From Micromonospora sp. KC606 (lineage in GTDB: Bacteria > Actinomycetota > Actinomycetes > Mycobacteriales > Micromonosporaceae), in NCBI RefSeq assembly GCF_004348675.1, contig NZ_SMKN01000008.1, positions 1 through 64,000 on the forward strand: 64,000 nucleotides of DNA. Direction: 5' to 3'. This document shows, in pieces, positions 25,170 to 33,665 of the stretch; within the stretch, counting starts at the first letter, position 1; every line of letters starts with the position of its first letter. The notes beneath the pieces were generated by a model that was not told the DNA's origin, did not search any database, and saw only the letters and a program-made list of their open reading frames with translations. Made by a program: the position numbers and the translations under genes.

Positions 25170-26055
25170 GGCCGTACTCCTGTTCGCCGCGCCAGAAGTA
25201 GACGAAGCCACCGATCCCGGCCGCCATCGCCCAGGCCGCCGCGACCAGCCAGAGCTGGGTCAGCGACTCGTTGAGCAACGGCGTCTGCTCCAGCAGTGCG
25301 TGCCGGGCCAGCTCGATGTAGACCAGCATCGGGTTGTACTGGATGAGCGTGGCCGCCCACTCCGGCAGCCGGTTGAACAGCGAGACGCTGTACAGCACGC
25401 CGGAGCCGTACATCCAGGTGCGCATGATGAACGGCATCAGCTGCTTCAGGTCGCTGGACTTGGACCCCATCCGGGCCACCACCATCACGACCCCGGCGTT
25501 GAACACCGCCTGCAGCAGCAGCGCCGGAACCATCAGCAGCCACTCCAGGGTGATCGGCTCACCGGTCACCAGCACGATGCCGACCAGCACGACCATCGAG
25601 GCCAGCAACTGCTGGAACTGGGTGAGCGTGGCGGCCACCGGCAGGCTGGCCCGGGGGAAGTGCAGCGCCCGGATCAGGCCCAGGTTGCTGCTGATCGACT
25701 GGGTGCCGGCCAGCACCGCGCTCTGGGTGAAGTTGAAGATGAACAACCCGGTGGTCAGGTACGCGATGAAGTTCGGGATCTCCTTCTGCGCCAGCACCAC
25801 GCCGAAGATCAGGTAGTAGACGGCGGCGTTGGTCAGCGGGGTCAGCACCTGCCAGATCTGACCCAGCTTCGCGTTGCTGTACGAGGCGACGAGCTTGGCG
25901 TTGGCGTACGCGGCGATGAAGTGCCGGTAGGCCCACAGCCGGCGGCTGTACTCGGTCAGGGAAGGGCGCTCACCGGCGACCCGTAGTCCGTGCCGGGCGG
26001 CCAGCTGCGCCTGGGTCAGACCCGTTGCGGGGTCGACCAGCGCGGTGTCGGCCAT
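25162..26055 (-). CDS. ABC-2-type polysaccharide/teichoic acid exporter permease (TagG-like)
   Basis: 297 aa with six membrane spans in the ABC-2 layout. The cytoplasmic amphipathic start (YSRRLWAYRHFIAAYANAK) and LGQIWQVLTPLTNAAVYYLI are typical of TagG/Wzm permeases, as are LRALHFPRASLP-like residues (IRALHFPRASLPVA) in the coupling region. ATG at 26055; a 561-aa in-frame reading further upstream crosses the promoter region and is not real. First gene of the exporter pair and divergent from a TetR regulator 177 bases away, which may control it. Confidence 0.9.
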   Translation of the reverse strand: MADTALVDPATGLTQAQLAARHGLRVAGERPSLTEYSRRLWAYRHFIAAYANAKLVASYSNAKLGQIWQVLTPLTNAAVYYLIFGVVLAQKEIPNFIAYLTTGLFIFNFTQSAVLAGTQSISSNLGLIRALHFPRASLPVAATLTQFQQLLASMVVLVGIVLVTGEPITLEWLLMVPALLLQAVFNAGVVMVVARMGSKSSDLKQLMPFIMRTWMYGSGVLYSVSLFNRLPEWAATLIQYNPMLVYIELARHALLEQTPLLNESLTQLWLVAAAWAMAAGIGGFVYFWRGEQEYGRG

Positions 26056-26174
26056 GAAAGGGCGCTCCGATCTTTCGTGCCAAAGGGATGCGCGCGACGA
26101 TGGAATCTTAGTGGGACCTAGGTGCGGAGGGCCGCCTCGTCGCTGGGTGGACGGTAGTGCAAAACACGTCGGGA

Positions 26175-26195
26175 CGCAACCGTAGCGTCGTTGCG
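26175..26195. promoter_or_regulatory. Candidate TetR operator
   Basis: CGCAAC (26175-26180) and GTTGCG (26190-26195) form a 21-base inverted repeat in the space between the tetR-like and exporter genes. TAACCT, a possible -10 box, follows at 26197. Position fits autoregulation and control of the exporter. Confidence 0.4.
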
Positions 26196-26209
26196 CTAAC
26201 CTGGCGTTC

Positions 26210-26236
26210 GTGACAGCTGCGGAGACTCCCCGATGA
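26210..26236 (+). other. Leaderless 8-codon upstream ORF coupled to tetR
   Basis: GTG at 26210 opens an 8-codon frame (VTAAETPR) whose TGA overlaps the regulator's ATG as ATGA. TAACCT ends 7 bases before the GTG. Translation of the short frame could deliver ribosomes to the regulator, which has no strong ribosome-binding site of its own apart from GGAG inside the short frame. Confidence 0.35.
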
Positions 26237-26871
26237 CCAGCGAGAAGAGGCGCGCGCCGGCCGGCGCCGCGGTGCTCCGGGGCGACATCACCAGAGCCAT
26301 CCGGCGGGCGCTGACGCAGGAGCTCGCCGCGGTTGGTTACGGCCGGCTCTCCATCGAGGCGGTCGCCCGCCGCGCCGGGGTCGGCAAGACCGCGATCTAC
26401 CGGCGGTGGAACTCCAAGCTCGACCTCGTTCTGGAAACCGTGGTCGCCGCCGCCGGCAACAAGCTTCCCGCGCTGGACACCGGCACCCTCCGTGGTGACC
26501 TGGCCCTGCTGTTCCAGGTGGTCGCGCACGCGCTGAGCCACCCGCTCGCCTCGCAGATCATCCCGGACCTGCTGGCCGAGGCGGCCCGCAACCCGACCAT
26601 CGACGAGACCCTGCAACAGGTGCTTCGCACCCAGCAGCAGGAGATCGGCGGGCGGCTGATCGCCCGGGCGGTGGACCGCGGGGAACTGCCCGCCGACACC
26701 GACCTCGACGCCGCGGTGGACCTGATCGCCGGGCCGCTGTACTGGCGGCTCGCCATCGCCCGGACCCCGCTGACCGACACGTATCTCGACACCCTGGCCG
26801 ACGCGGTCACGGCGGGCCTTCGTGCCGGCAGCGGACTGCCCCGCCAACGTGCGGCGTCACCGGGCGACTGA
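26233..26871 (+). CDS. TetR-family transcriptional regulator
   Basis: 212 aa. The N-terminal helix-turn-helix is AVGYGRLSIEAVARRAGVGKTAIYRRWNSKLDL, read here in two parts: GRLSIEAVARRAGVGKTAIY, then RRWNSKLDL. The C-terminal half (DLALLFQVVAHALSHPLASQ, DAAVDLIAGPLYWRL) matches the TetR_C_11-like ligand and dimer domain. It is divergent from the teichoic-acid ABC exporter genes with an inverted repeat between, so repression of the exporter and of itself is likely. Ligand unknown. Confidence 0.88.
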   Translation: MTSEKRRAPAGAAVLRGDITRAIRRALTQELAAVGYGRLSIEAVARRAGVGKTAIYRRWNSKLDLVLETVVAAAGNKLPALDTGTLRGDLALLFQVVAHALSHPLASQIIPDLLAEAARNPTIDETLQQVLRTQQQEIGGRLIARAVDRGELPADTDLDAAVDLIAGPLYWRLAIARTPLTDTYLDTLADAVTAGLRAGSGLPRQRAASPGD

Positions 26872-27015
26872 GCTTGCCGCGTGCCTGGTTGGGGGGACGT
26901 GCCCTCCTGTCGGATTCCGCTAGGCTGGCCCCGCCGTGCCGGGGCCACCGCTCCGTCACCTGGCCGTACCCTACATTTCCCGTCATCTTCATCCGTACGA
27001 CGACAAGGACCTTCC

Positions 27016-29148
27016 GTGCCCCACGTCGAACACGTCGCCGTCGCGCCCGCCGGGTTACGGTCCGAGGGCACCCGGCCGGCGGCTGGGCGGAGCGGCACCG
27101 CCGGACCGAGGTCGGTCCCGGCGCGGCTGCGGTCCCTGCTGGCCGCGACCCCCGTGCTGGTGACCGACGCGGGGGTGGTCGCATTCGCGCTCTGGACGCT
27201 GCTGTACCACCTGAACCTGATTCTCGATCTACGGCCGTCCGTGGTCTTCGCCGCCTGGGTCGTCACATCGGTGATCGCGGCGGTCGTGGCGTGGAAGCTC
27301 CGCTCACGCCACCCCGCCGGGCACGCCGACACCGACCCGGCCCGGCCGTCCGGGGAGTCGACCACCGCCGGCTGGCGTCCGCTGCTGCGCCGCTACGCCG
27401 TTCCGGTCGGTGCGGGGGTCGGCGGGGTGTTCCTCGCCGCCTACGGCACCGGAACGCTGGCCTGGTCGGCGGCGATCGTCCTCGGGCTGGTCACGATCGT
27501 CTCGGCGTGGCCGTCGATCCGTCCGCGTGGCGGGTCGACCATCCCGGTCGTCCCGACGGGCTCGCCGAGGCCGGCGACCAGCCCGGGCCAGGCCCTGGTG
27601 GTTGTTGTCGCCGCGCTGGCGGCGGCCTGCTTCGCGACGCTGATCGCCCGCGTCTCCCTCGACGACGTCTTCTACGTCGGCAAGTCGGTCTGGGTGGCCG
27701 AACGCGACACCATTCCCTATCGGGACTTCCTGCTCACCGAGGGCGTGCTCCCGGCCGGGTCGGCGAACCCCCCGATCCCCTCGTTCGAGGTGTTCATCGG
27801 GGCGCTGGCCCGTGCCCTGGGCGTGCACGCCGCGTCAGCGACGTGGTACGTCATGCTTCCGCTGCTGGCTGTGGGGGCGGTCTTCGCGCTCTGGCGACTC
27901 GTCCACCGCTGGGCCCCTCGACGTCCGCTGCTCGTTTTCGGCGTGGCGTTGACGTACATCGTGCTCGTGGCCGGTCACCCCGACGCGTACAACACCTACC
28001 ACCTGCCCCGGTTGACGCAGGGCAAGAGCGTCTTCCTGCACGCGCTGGTGCCGCTCGCCTGGGTCTACCTCACCGACTACCTGGAGACCCGCTCCAGACG
28101 GGCCCTGGGGCTGCTCGCGCTGCTCTCCGTCGGCGCCGTCGGATTGACCACCACCGCGGTCATCCTGCTGCCGCTGCTGGCGGCTGCCGCGGCTGTCGCG
28201 ATCCTCGTCGTCACCCGGCGGGTACGGGATGCGGCAGCCTGCTTCGCCGCCGCGTCGGCGTACCCACTGGGGTCCGGCATCGTCACCCGCCTCACCACCA
28301 GCGGGATCGATCAGGCGGTCGCCTCCTACGCCGAGTGGCGGGAGCCGCAGGTCGTCTGGATGCTGTCCCTGTGGCTCGGCATCCTCGGGATCGTCGGTGG
28401 CCTGGCCATGTGGTGGTCCCCACTGCTGTTGCGACGTGGCGCGCCACGACTGTTGGCCGCAGGCGCGGCGCTCGCGGTGACCTTCCTCCTGCTGCCGGGC
28501 GTGATCTCGACCGGGAGTGCACTGACCGGGTTGGGGGCGGTGCTGTGGCGGGTGCCCTGGATCGTGCCGCTGCCGGCGCTCGTCGGCGTCCTGGCGACGC
28601 TGTCCCTATCCTGGCTGAAGTGGCCGAACCGGATCCTCGCCGTCGCGCTTCCCACCGCGATGGTGGTCGTCTTCGCCACCGCCGGCACCCCGATGTGGAC
28701 GGCCGACGTGCTCCGCACCGAGCCGAGCTGGCGGATGCCGGCGGTACGCAAGAACGTCGCCTTCTGGATCGTCCGGCAGAACCGCCCGGAGGGACTGCTC
28801 CTCGCCCCCTCGTCGGTCATGCGGGCCATGCCGCAGGTCACCAGCCGCGTCCGCGTGGTGTTGGCCCGCGACCTCTACCTGACCGACTATGGCCTGGACA
28901 CTCAGTTCTCGAAGGACCGACTGCTGTTGGCCACGTTCGCCGACGGTGCCGAGCCGGTCCCGGTGGTCGAGGTGAAGGCCGCCATGCGCCGGGTCGGCGT
29001 GGGTACGGTCTGCGTGTGGAAGGCCAACAAGATCGCCGCGGCGGCCGCGCCCGCCCTGGGTCTGGAGCAGTTCGCCTCCCGGAAGTCCCCCGGCGGCATG
29101 GTCTGCTACCGCGCCCCGGGCGCCGGCCAGGCGACGGGTGGCAACTGA
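27016..29148 (+). CDS. Large multi-pass membrane protein (GT-C-like)
   Basis: About 710 aa, starting at GTG 27016 (AAGGA upstream); earlier in-frame codons are composition-driven. Some 14 hydrophobic spans are visible from residue 40. RVSLDDVFYVGKSVW, with a DD pair after a span, resembles the first external loop of GT-C glycosyltransferases. HLPRLTQGKSVFLHALVPLAWVYL is also distinctive. The soluble C-terminus (ILLAPSSVMRAMPQV-like, residues 600-700) lies outside. Likely a sugar transferase or polymer-modifying enzyme of the teichoic acid region. I cannot assign donor or acceptor. Confidence 0.6.
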   Translation: MPHVEHVAVAPAGLRSEGTRPAAGRSGTAGPRSVPARLRSLLAATPVLVTDAGVVAFALWTLLYHLNLILDLRPSVVFAAWVVTSVIAAVVAWKLRSRHPAGHADTDPARPSGESTTAGWRPLLRRYAVPVGAGVGGVFLAAYGTGTLAWSAAIVLGLVTIVSAWPSIRPRGGSTIPVVPTGSPRPATSPGQALVVVVAALAAACFATLIARVSLDDVFYVGKSVWVAERDTIPYRDFLLTEGVLPAGSANPPIPSFEVFIGALARALGVHAASATWYVMLPLLAVGAVFALWRLVHRWAPRRPLLVFGVALTYIVLVAGHPDAYNTYHLPRLTQGKSVFLHALVPLAWVYLTDYLETRSRRALGLLALLSVGAVGLTTTAVILLPLLAAAAAVAILVVTRRVRDAAACFAAASAYPLGSGIVTRLTTSGIDQAVASYAEWREPQVVWMLSLWLGILGIVGGLAMWWSPLLLRRGAPRLLAAGAALAVTFLLLPGVISTGSALTGLGAVLWRVPWIVPLPALVGVLATLSLSWLKWPNRILAVALPTAMVVVFATAGTPMWTADVLRTEPSWRMPAVRKNVAFWIVRQNRPEGLLLAPSSVMRAMPQVTSRVRVVLARDLYLTDYGLDTQFSKDRLLLATFADGAEPVPVVEVKAAMRRVGVGTVCVWKANKIAAAAAPALGLEQFASRKSPGGMVCYRAPGAGQATGGN

Positions 29149-29540
29149 GGTCCGCGAGCCGGCGACACCGCGGCCCGGGCGATGCATGGCCCCGGGCCAC
29201 GGCAACACAGGCGGGCATCGTGACCGGGTGCCACGGGGTGCGCGGTTTGACCCGTAAACGACGTGGATACCCACCCGTCGACTCGATGTCGACTCACGTT
29301 AAGGTCGCAGGTGCGCGCGGGCGGCCGGTGGGGCTCGGGCCGCTGCCGTGACAGACTGTGAACGGGTTCCACCATGGGGCGATCCGTTCGGTCGGCCAAC
29401 GGCGACGGTGGCCCTGCCCGCACCCACGATGGTCACTCCACGTGATGGTCGGGAGTTGGCCGCAGCGTGTCAACCGCGTCGGGTGATGACGTGACGACCA
29501 CAGGCCCGCCCCGTCATCGATATCGTAGGGAGCGTACTCG
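29149..29540. other. Intergenic region before the second glycerophosphotransferase gene
   Basis: About 390 bases with no coding sequence I can support. TTGACC (29247) lacks a well-spaced -10 partner. TATCGT (29520) and AGGGAG (29527) lie close to the TTG start of the next gene. The promoter is probably here, but I cannot place it. Confidence 0.4.
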
Positions 29541-31304
29541 TTGTTCGGCTCGTTGACTGGACGCATCGGCACCGCCGCACGCGGCGCGTTGCTGGTGCTG
29601 TCCTACCTGGTCATGCTCGTCGCGGGCACCTTCGGCTGGGTTCCCGTCTTCGTCGTGGCCGGACTGGCCGCCGTCGTCGGTGAGTTCGCCCTCACCCGGT
29701 GGTCGCCGCCGTCGGACGTCCTGCTGGAGAAGGTCGGCCTCAACCGCGGGTACCGGCAGCTCAGCCGGGACCTCGCCAGTGTCCTGCTGGTGGCCGCCAC
29801 GGTGCCGCTCACCGGGGTCGAGCTGACCTGGCTGCTGCTCCTGCCGGCCGCGGTCTGGGTGATCGCGGTGTTCGCCGGGGCGTTGAACACGATGATCGAC
29901 CGGCGGAACCCGGTCACCGCGCTGGTGCGCAACATCGAGCTGGGCGCGGTCCGCTCCGCGCCGCGACCGCCCCAGTGGGCGTCGGACAACGCTGGCGTCC
30001 GGATGGCTGTGCTGAACGTGGCGCTCTTCCCGGCCGCCGTGGTGGCGGCCGTGCGGGAGGACGTCGCCCCCGTGCTGGTGGCGGCCGTCGCGGCGGCCGT
30101 CGCGGCGGCGGTGGTCGGCGCGATCATCGTGTTGACCTGGCTGCGTGGTCGGGGTACGGGCACCGGCAAGGACCAGCTGCTCACCCACCTCCAGCGCTGG
30201 ATCGACAGCTACCGTCCCGAGGTGGCGCTCTACTTCGCCGGCCCGGCCAAGGACGTCTACCAGGCCAACATGTGGCTCGCCCCGACCGAGGCGCTGGACC
30301 AGCGCGGAATCGTGCTGATGCGGAGCAAGGAGGCGTTCCTCGAGCTGGCCGACACCCGGCTGCCGGTGGTCTGCGTGCCGGCCGGGGTCGACTTCATGAA
30401 CCTGGAGCTGGGCACCGTACGCGCCTCCCTGTACGCCGCCAACGTCGGCGCGAACATCCACCTGCTGCGTGAGCCGGGCATGAAGCACGTCTTCGTCGGC
30501 CACGGCGACAGCGACAAGCAGGCCAGCGTCAACCCGTACAGCAAGGTGTACGACGAGGTCTGGGTCGCCGGCCTGGCCGGGCGCGAACGCTACGCCCGCG
30601 CCGGGGTCGGCGTCCGCGACGAGGACATCGTCGAGATCGGTCGCCCGCAGCTCGCCGGCGTGACCACCTTCGGCGCGGAGTCCGCGCAGCGGCCGTTCAC
30701 CGTCCTCTACGCCCCCACCTGGGAGGGGTGGTTGGACGACGACCCGTACCACACCTCGCTGGTGCTGATGGGGGAACGGATCGTCAGGGGTCTGCTGGCC
30801 ACCTCGCCCGCGGTCCGGCTGATCTACAAGCCGCACCCGCTGACCGGCTCCCGGTCCAAGGAGGCCAGAGCCGTGCACGAGCGGGTCGTCGCGCTGATCC
30901 GGGCGGCCGGCGGGGACACCGACGCGACCACGCTGGACGGGCCCGGCCACCGGGTGGTCACCGGGCGGGTGCCGGCGCTGTTCGACTGTTTCAACCAGAC
31001 CGACCTGCTGATCAGCGACATCTCCAGCGTCGTCTCCGACTTCGTGCAGAGCCAGCGGCCGTACGTGGTGGCCAACCCGAGCGGCCTGCCGGAGGACGAG
31101 TTCCGCGGCACCTTCCCGACCTCGCGGGCGGCGTACCTGCTCTCGGTGGACTGCGGCGAGCTGGAGAAGATCCTCGCGCTGACCCGGGCCGGCGACGACC
31201 CGATGACCGAGGCGCGGCGTGAGCTGAAGACGTACCTGCTCGGTCCGGCCGAGGCGAACCCGATGGAGCGGTTCCAGGAGGAGATCGCCCGGCTCTGCCG
31301 CTGA
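29541..31304 (+). CDS. CDP-glycerol glycerophosphotransferase-type teichoic acid enzyme
   Basis: 587 aa, with about five N-terminal membrane spans (residues 12-200) and then a TagB/TagF-type GT-B catalytic part. Motifs: VGHGDSDKQASVNPYSK (catalytic-type His), TVLYAPTWEGW, LIYKPHPLTG, and the donor loop LLISDISSVVSDFVQSQRPY. Same domain plan as the minus-strand enzyme at 20967, so one may prime and the other polymerise, as TagB and TagF do. TTG start, eight bases after AGGGAG; a single-gene unit closed by a strong hairpin. Confidence 0.88.
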   Translation: MFGSLTGRIGTAARGALLVLSYLVMLVAGTFGWVPVFVVAGLAAVVGEFALTRWSPPSDVLLEKVGLNRGYRQLSRDLASVLLVAATVPLTGVELTWLLLLPAAVWVIAVFAGALNTMIDRRNPVTALVRNIELGAVRSAPRPPQWASDNAGVRMAVLNVALFPAAVVAAVREDVAPVLVAAVAAAVAAAVVGAIIVLTWLRGRGTGTGKDQLLTHLQRWIDSYRPEVALYFAGPAKDVYQANMWLAPTEALDQRGIVLMRSKEAFLELADTRLPVVCVPAGVDFMNLELGTVRASLYAANVGANIHLLREPGMKHVFVGHGDSDKQASVNPYSKVYDEVWVAGLAGRERYARAGVGVRDEDIVEIGRPQLAGVTTFGAESAQRPFTVLYAPTWEGWLDDDPYHTSLVLMGERIVRGLLATSPAVRLIYKPHPLTGSRSKEARAVHERVVALIRAAGGDTDATTLDGPGHRVVTGRVPALFDCFNQTDLLISDISSVVSDFVQSQRPYVVANPSGLPEDEFRGTFPTSRAAYLLSVDCGELEKILALTRAGDDPMTEARRELKTYLLGPAEANPMERFQEEIARLCR

Positions 31305-31316
31305 CCGCACCGCCCT

Positions 31317-31351
31317 GCGGGCCCGGGACGACACGTTCGTCCCGGGCCCGC
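31317..31351 (+). terminator. Hairpin terminator after the glycerophosphotransferase gene
   Basis: Perfect 15-base arms (GCGGGCCCGGGACGA and its complement) around CACGT, 13 bases after the stop codon. Confidence 0.75.
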
Positions 31352-31441
31352 CGGGCACCCCTGGTCGGGGCCGGGACTCCCACGACACGCGTGCTTCTGC
31401 CACCATTCGCAAATCATCCGTACGACGAATGGGGTTTACCG

Positions 31442-32098
31442 GTGCGCATCCTGCTGGTCGAGGACGACCGACGGGTGGCCGCCGCCCTCTCCTCGGCGCT
31501 GACCCGGCGCGGGTACGAGGTCGAGCACGCCGCCACCGCCGCCGCCGCCCTCTGCGCCGCCCCCTGCGACCTGGTGTTGCTGGACCTGACCCTGCCCGAC
31601 GGCGACGGCGCCGACGTCTGCCGGGAGCTTCGCCGCCGCAGCAGCCAGTTGGGCATCATCGCGGTGACCGCCCGGGGTGAGGAGCGCGACCGGGTGCTCG
31701 GGTTGCGGCTCGGCGCCGACGACTACGTGGTGAAGCCGTTCTCGATGGTGGAGCTCCAGGCCCGGATCGAGGCGGTGCTGCGGCGGGCCGCGCACGCCCC
31801 GCCGACGCGGGACCTGATCGAGGTCGGGGCGCTGCGGGTCGACGTGGCCGCCCGCACCGTCTCCGTCGGCGGTCGGGCGGTGGCGCTGACCCGCAAGGAG
31901 TTCGACATCCTGCTCTCCCTGGCCCGCCAGCCCGGCGTCGCGGTGCCCCGGGACCGGATTCTGCTCGACGCGTGGGGAACGACCTGGGCCGACCGGCACA
32001 CCGTGGAGGTGCATGTCGGCTCGCTGCGCGGCAAGCTGGGCGACCCCCGCCTGGTCGAGACGGTGCGCGGGGTCGGCTACCGGCTCCGCGGCGAGTGA
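31442..32098 (+). CDS. OmpR/PhoB-family response regulator
   Basis: 218 aa. The receiver domain starts MRILLVEDDRRVAAAL; the phosphoacceptor Asp is in LVLLDLTLPDG, the switch Thr in IAVTARG and the Lys in YVVKPFS. The C-terminal winged helix (ALTRKEFDILLSLARQPG, RHTVEVHVGSLRGKLG, VRGVGYRL) binds DNA. GTG at 31442 aligns with the family N-terminus; the longer reading is rejected. The kinase gene follows after 10 bases. The TctD/QseB-like sequence and the nearby TAXI protein suggest it answers an extracytoplasmic carboxylate-type ligand. Confidence 0.93.
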   Translation: MRILLVEDDRRVAAALSSALTRRGYEVEHAATAAAALCAAPCDLVLLDLTLPDGDGADVCRELRRRSSQLGIIAVTARGEERDRVLGLRLGADDYVVKPFSMVELQARIEAVLRRAAHAPPTRDLIEVGALRVDVAARTVSVGGRAVALTRKEFDILLSLARQPGVAVPRDRILLDAWGTTWADRHTVEVHVGSLRGKLGDPRLVETVRGVGYRLRGE

Positions 32099-32108
32099 GG
32101 GGCCCGGC

Positions 32109-33665
32109 GTGCGTCGTCGACTGGTCATCAGCTATCTGCTGCTGATGGTGCTGGTGCTGGTGGCGTTGGAGACGCCGCTCGCCGCCACCCTCGCCTCCCG
32201 GGAGACCGACCGGGTCCGCGCCGACCGGCTCGCCGACGCGACCCGGTTCGCCTCGCTGGCCGGGCCGGCGTTGCGTGGCAACGTGCCCGGACCGCTCAAC
32301 GGCGAACTCGCCGCCTACGACGAGCTGTACGGCATCGGCGCGGCGGTGGTCGACCGGGACGGCCGGACGGTCGTGGTCTCGCCCGACTGGCGAGGCGGCC
32401 CGCAGACAGCGGCGGCGCTGGAGAGCGCCCTGGCCGGCCAGCAGTTCAGTGCCCCGGAGGCGGTCTGGCCCTGGGTCGACGGTCCGCTGGTGGTGGCGGT
32501 GCCGATCAACGACGGTGGGGAGGTGCTCGGCGCGGTGGTCACCGCCACCCCGGCGGCCGAGGTCCGGCGTACCGTCACCGCCTGGTGGCTACTGCTGGCC
32601 GGGATCGGGCTGCTCGCCGTGCTGGCCTGCGTCTCCACCGCGTTCGGGCTGGCCGGCTGGGTGCTGCGCCCGGTGACCGAGCTGGACGCGGTGACCCACG
32701 AGATCGCCGAGGGGGACCGGGGCGCGCGGGTGCAGCACCGGCTCGGCCCTCCCGAGCTGCGCCGCCTCGCGGCCAGCTTCAACAACATGGCCGACGTGGT
32801 CTCCGACGTGATGGACCGGCAGCGCGCCTTCGTGGCGCACGCCAGCCACCAGTTGCGCAACCCGTTGACGGCGCTGCGGCTGCGGGTCGAGGAGCTGGGG
32901 TCGAGTCTCAGCGATCCGGACGGCCTGACCGAGCATCGGCTGGCGCTGGAGGAGACCGACCGGTTGGCCCTGGTGCTCGACGCCCTGCTCACCCTGGCTC
33001 GCGCGGAGCGGGAGGAGAATGAGCGGATCACCGTCGACGCGGCGGAACTGGCCGCCTCCCGCGTGGCGGCGTGGGAGCCGCTGGCCCGGCACCGGTCGGT
33101 GACCCTGCGGCTGGCCGCCGCCGGCCCGGCGTACGCCCGGACCGTGCCGACCGCCGTCGACCAGGCCCTCGACGCGTTGATCGACAACGCGGTGAAGTTC
33201 AGCGGTGAGCGGGGCGTGGTGACCGTGACCGTCCGGCACGCCGACGGCGGCATCCTCCTCCAGGTCTCCGACACCGGCCCGGGGATGAACCCGGACCAGC
33301 TCGAACAGGCCACCGAGCGGTTCTGGCGGGCACCGGACGCGCAGAACGTCGACGGCGCCGGGCTGGGCCTGACCATCGTCGCCGTGCTGGTCGACGCCTC
33401 CGACGGCCGGCTCACCATGCGCCCCGGGGACCGGTGCGGCCTGGTAGCCGAGGTGTGGTTCCCAGCTCCCGGGGACGCCCCGGCGGCCAGCGGGCAGGCC
33501 GGAGAGGGTCCCGCCGGCCCGCCGGACCGGGGACGTCCCGCGCCGGCGGACGCCCCGACCGGCGGCGGCCACCCGGCCGGGGCCGCGACGGTGGATCGGC
33601 CGGGGCCGGTGCCGGTGCCGGTGGCGGCCCCACGGCCGGTCGGTCCGGGCGGTGTCAGGGCTTGA
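32109..33665 (+). CDS. Sensor histidine kinase
   Basis: 518 aa. A membrane span at residues 7-25, a periplasmic domain (about 26-155), a second span (about 160-185) and HAMP, then the DHp with H in FVAHASHQLRNPLTALRLR. ATPase boxes follow: LDALIDNAVKFS (N), VSDTGPGM (G1) and GAGLGLTIV (G2). The tail after residue 460 is Pro/Gly-rich. It partners the response regulator upstream. Its last 11 bases overlap the convergent TAXI gene, which may affect expression of both. Confidence 0.92.
   Translation: MRRRLVISYLLLMVLVLVALETPLAATLASRETDRVRADRLADATRFASLAGPALRGNVPGPLNGELAAYDELYGIGAAVVDRDGRTVVVSPDWRGGPQTAAALESALAGQQFSAPEAVWPWVDGPLVVAVPINDGGEVLGAVVTATPAAEVRRTVTAWWLLLAGIGLLAVLACVSTAFGLAGWVLRPVTELDAVTHEIAEGDRGARVQHRLGPPELRRLAASFNNMADVVSDVMDRQRAFVAHASHQLRNPLTALRLRVEELGSSLSDPDGLTEHRLALEETDRLALVLDALLTLARAEREENERITVDAAELAASRVAAWEPLARHRSVTLRLAAAGPAYARTVPTAVDQALDALIDNAVKFSGERGVVTVTVRHADGGILLQVSDTGPGMNPDQLEQATERFWRAPDAQNVDGAGLGLTIVAVLVDASDGRLTMRPGDRCGLVAEVWFPAPGDAPAASGQAGEGPAGPPDRGRPAPADAPTGGGHPAGAATVDRPGPVPVPVAAPRPVGPGGVRA

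Noticed and set aside
25162-26847. A 561-residue reading of the permease
   Set aside because: The upstream 264 residues cross the divergent promoter and the tetR gene on the other strand; the TagG-like protein begins at 26055.
26874-29351. An 825-residue plus-strand reading
   Set aside because: It runs in another frame through the membrane protein at 27016 and consists of Arg/Gly/Pro-rich sequence without domains.
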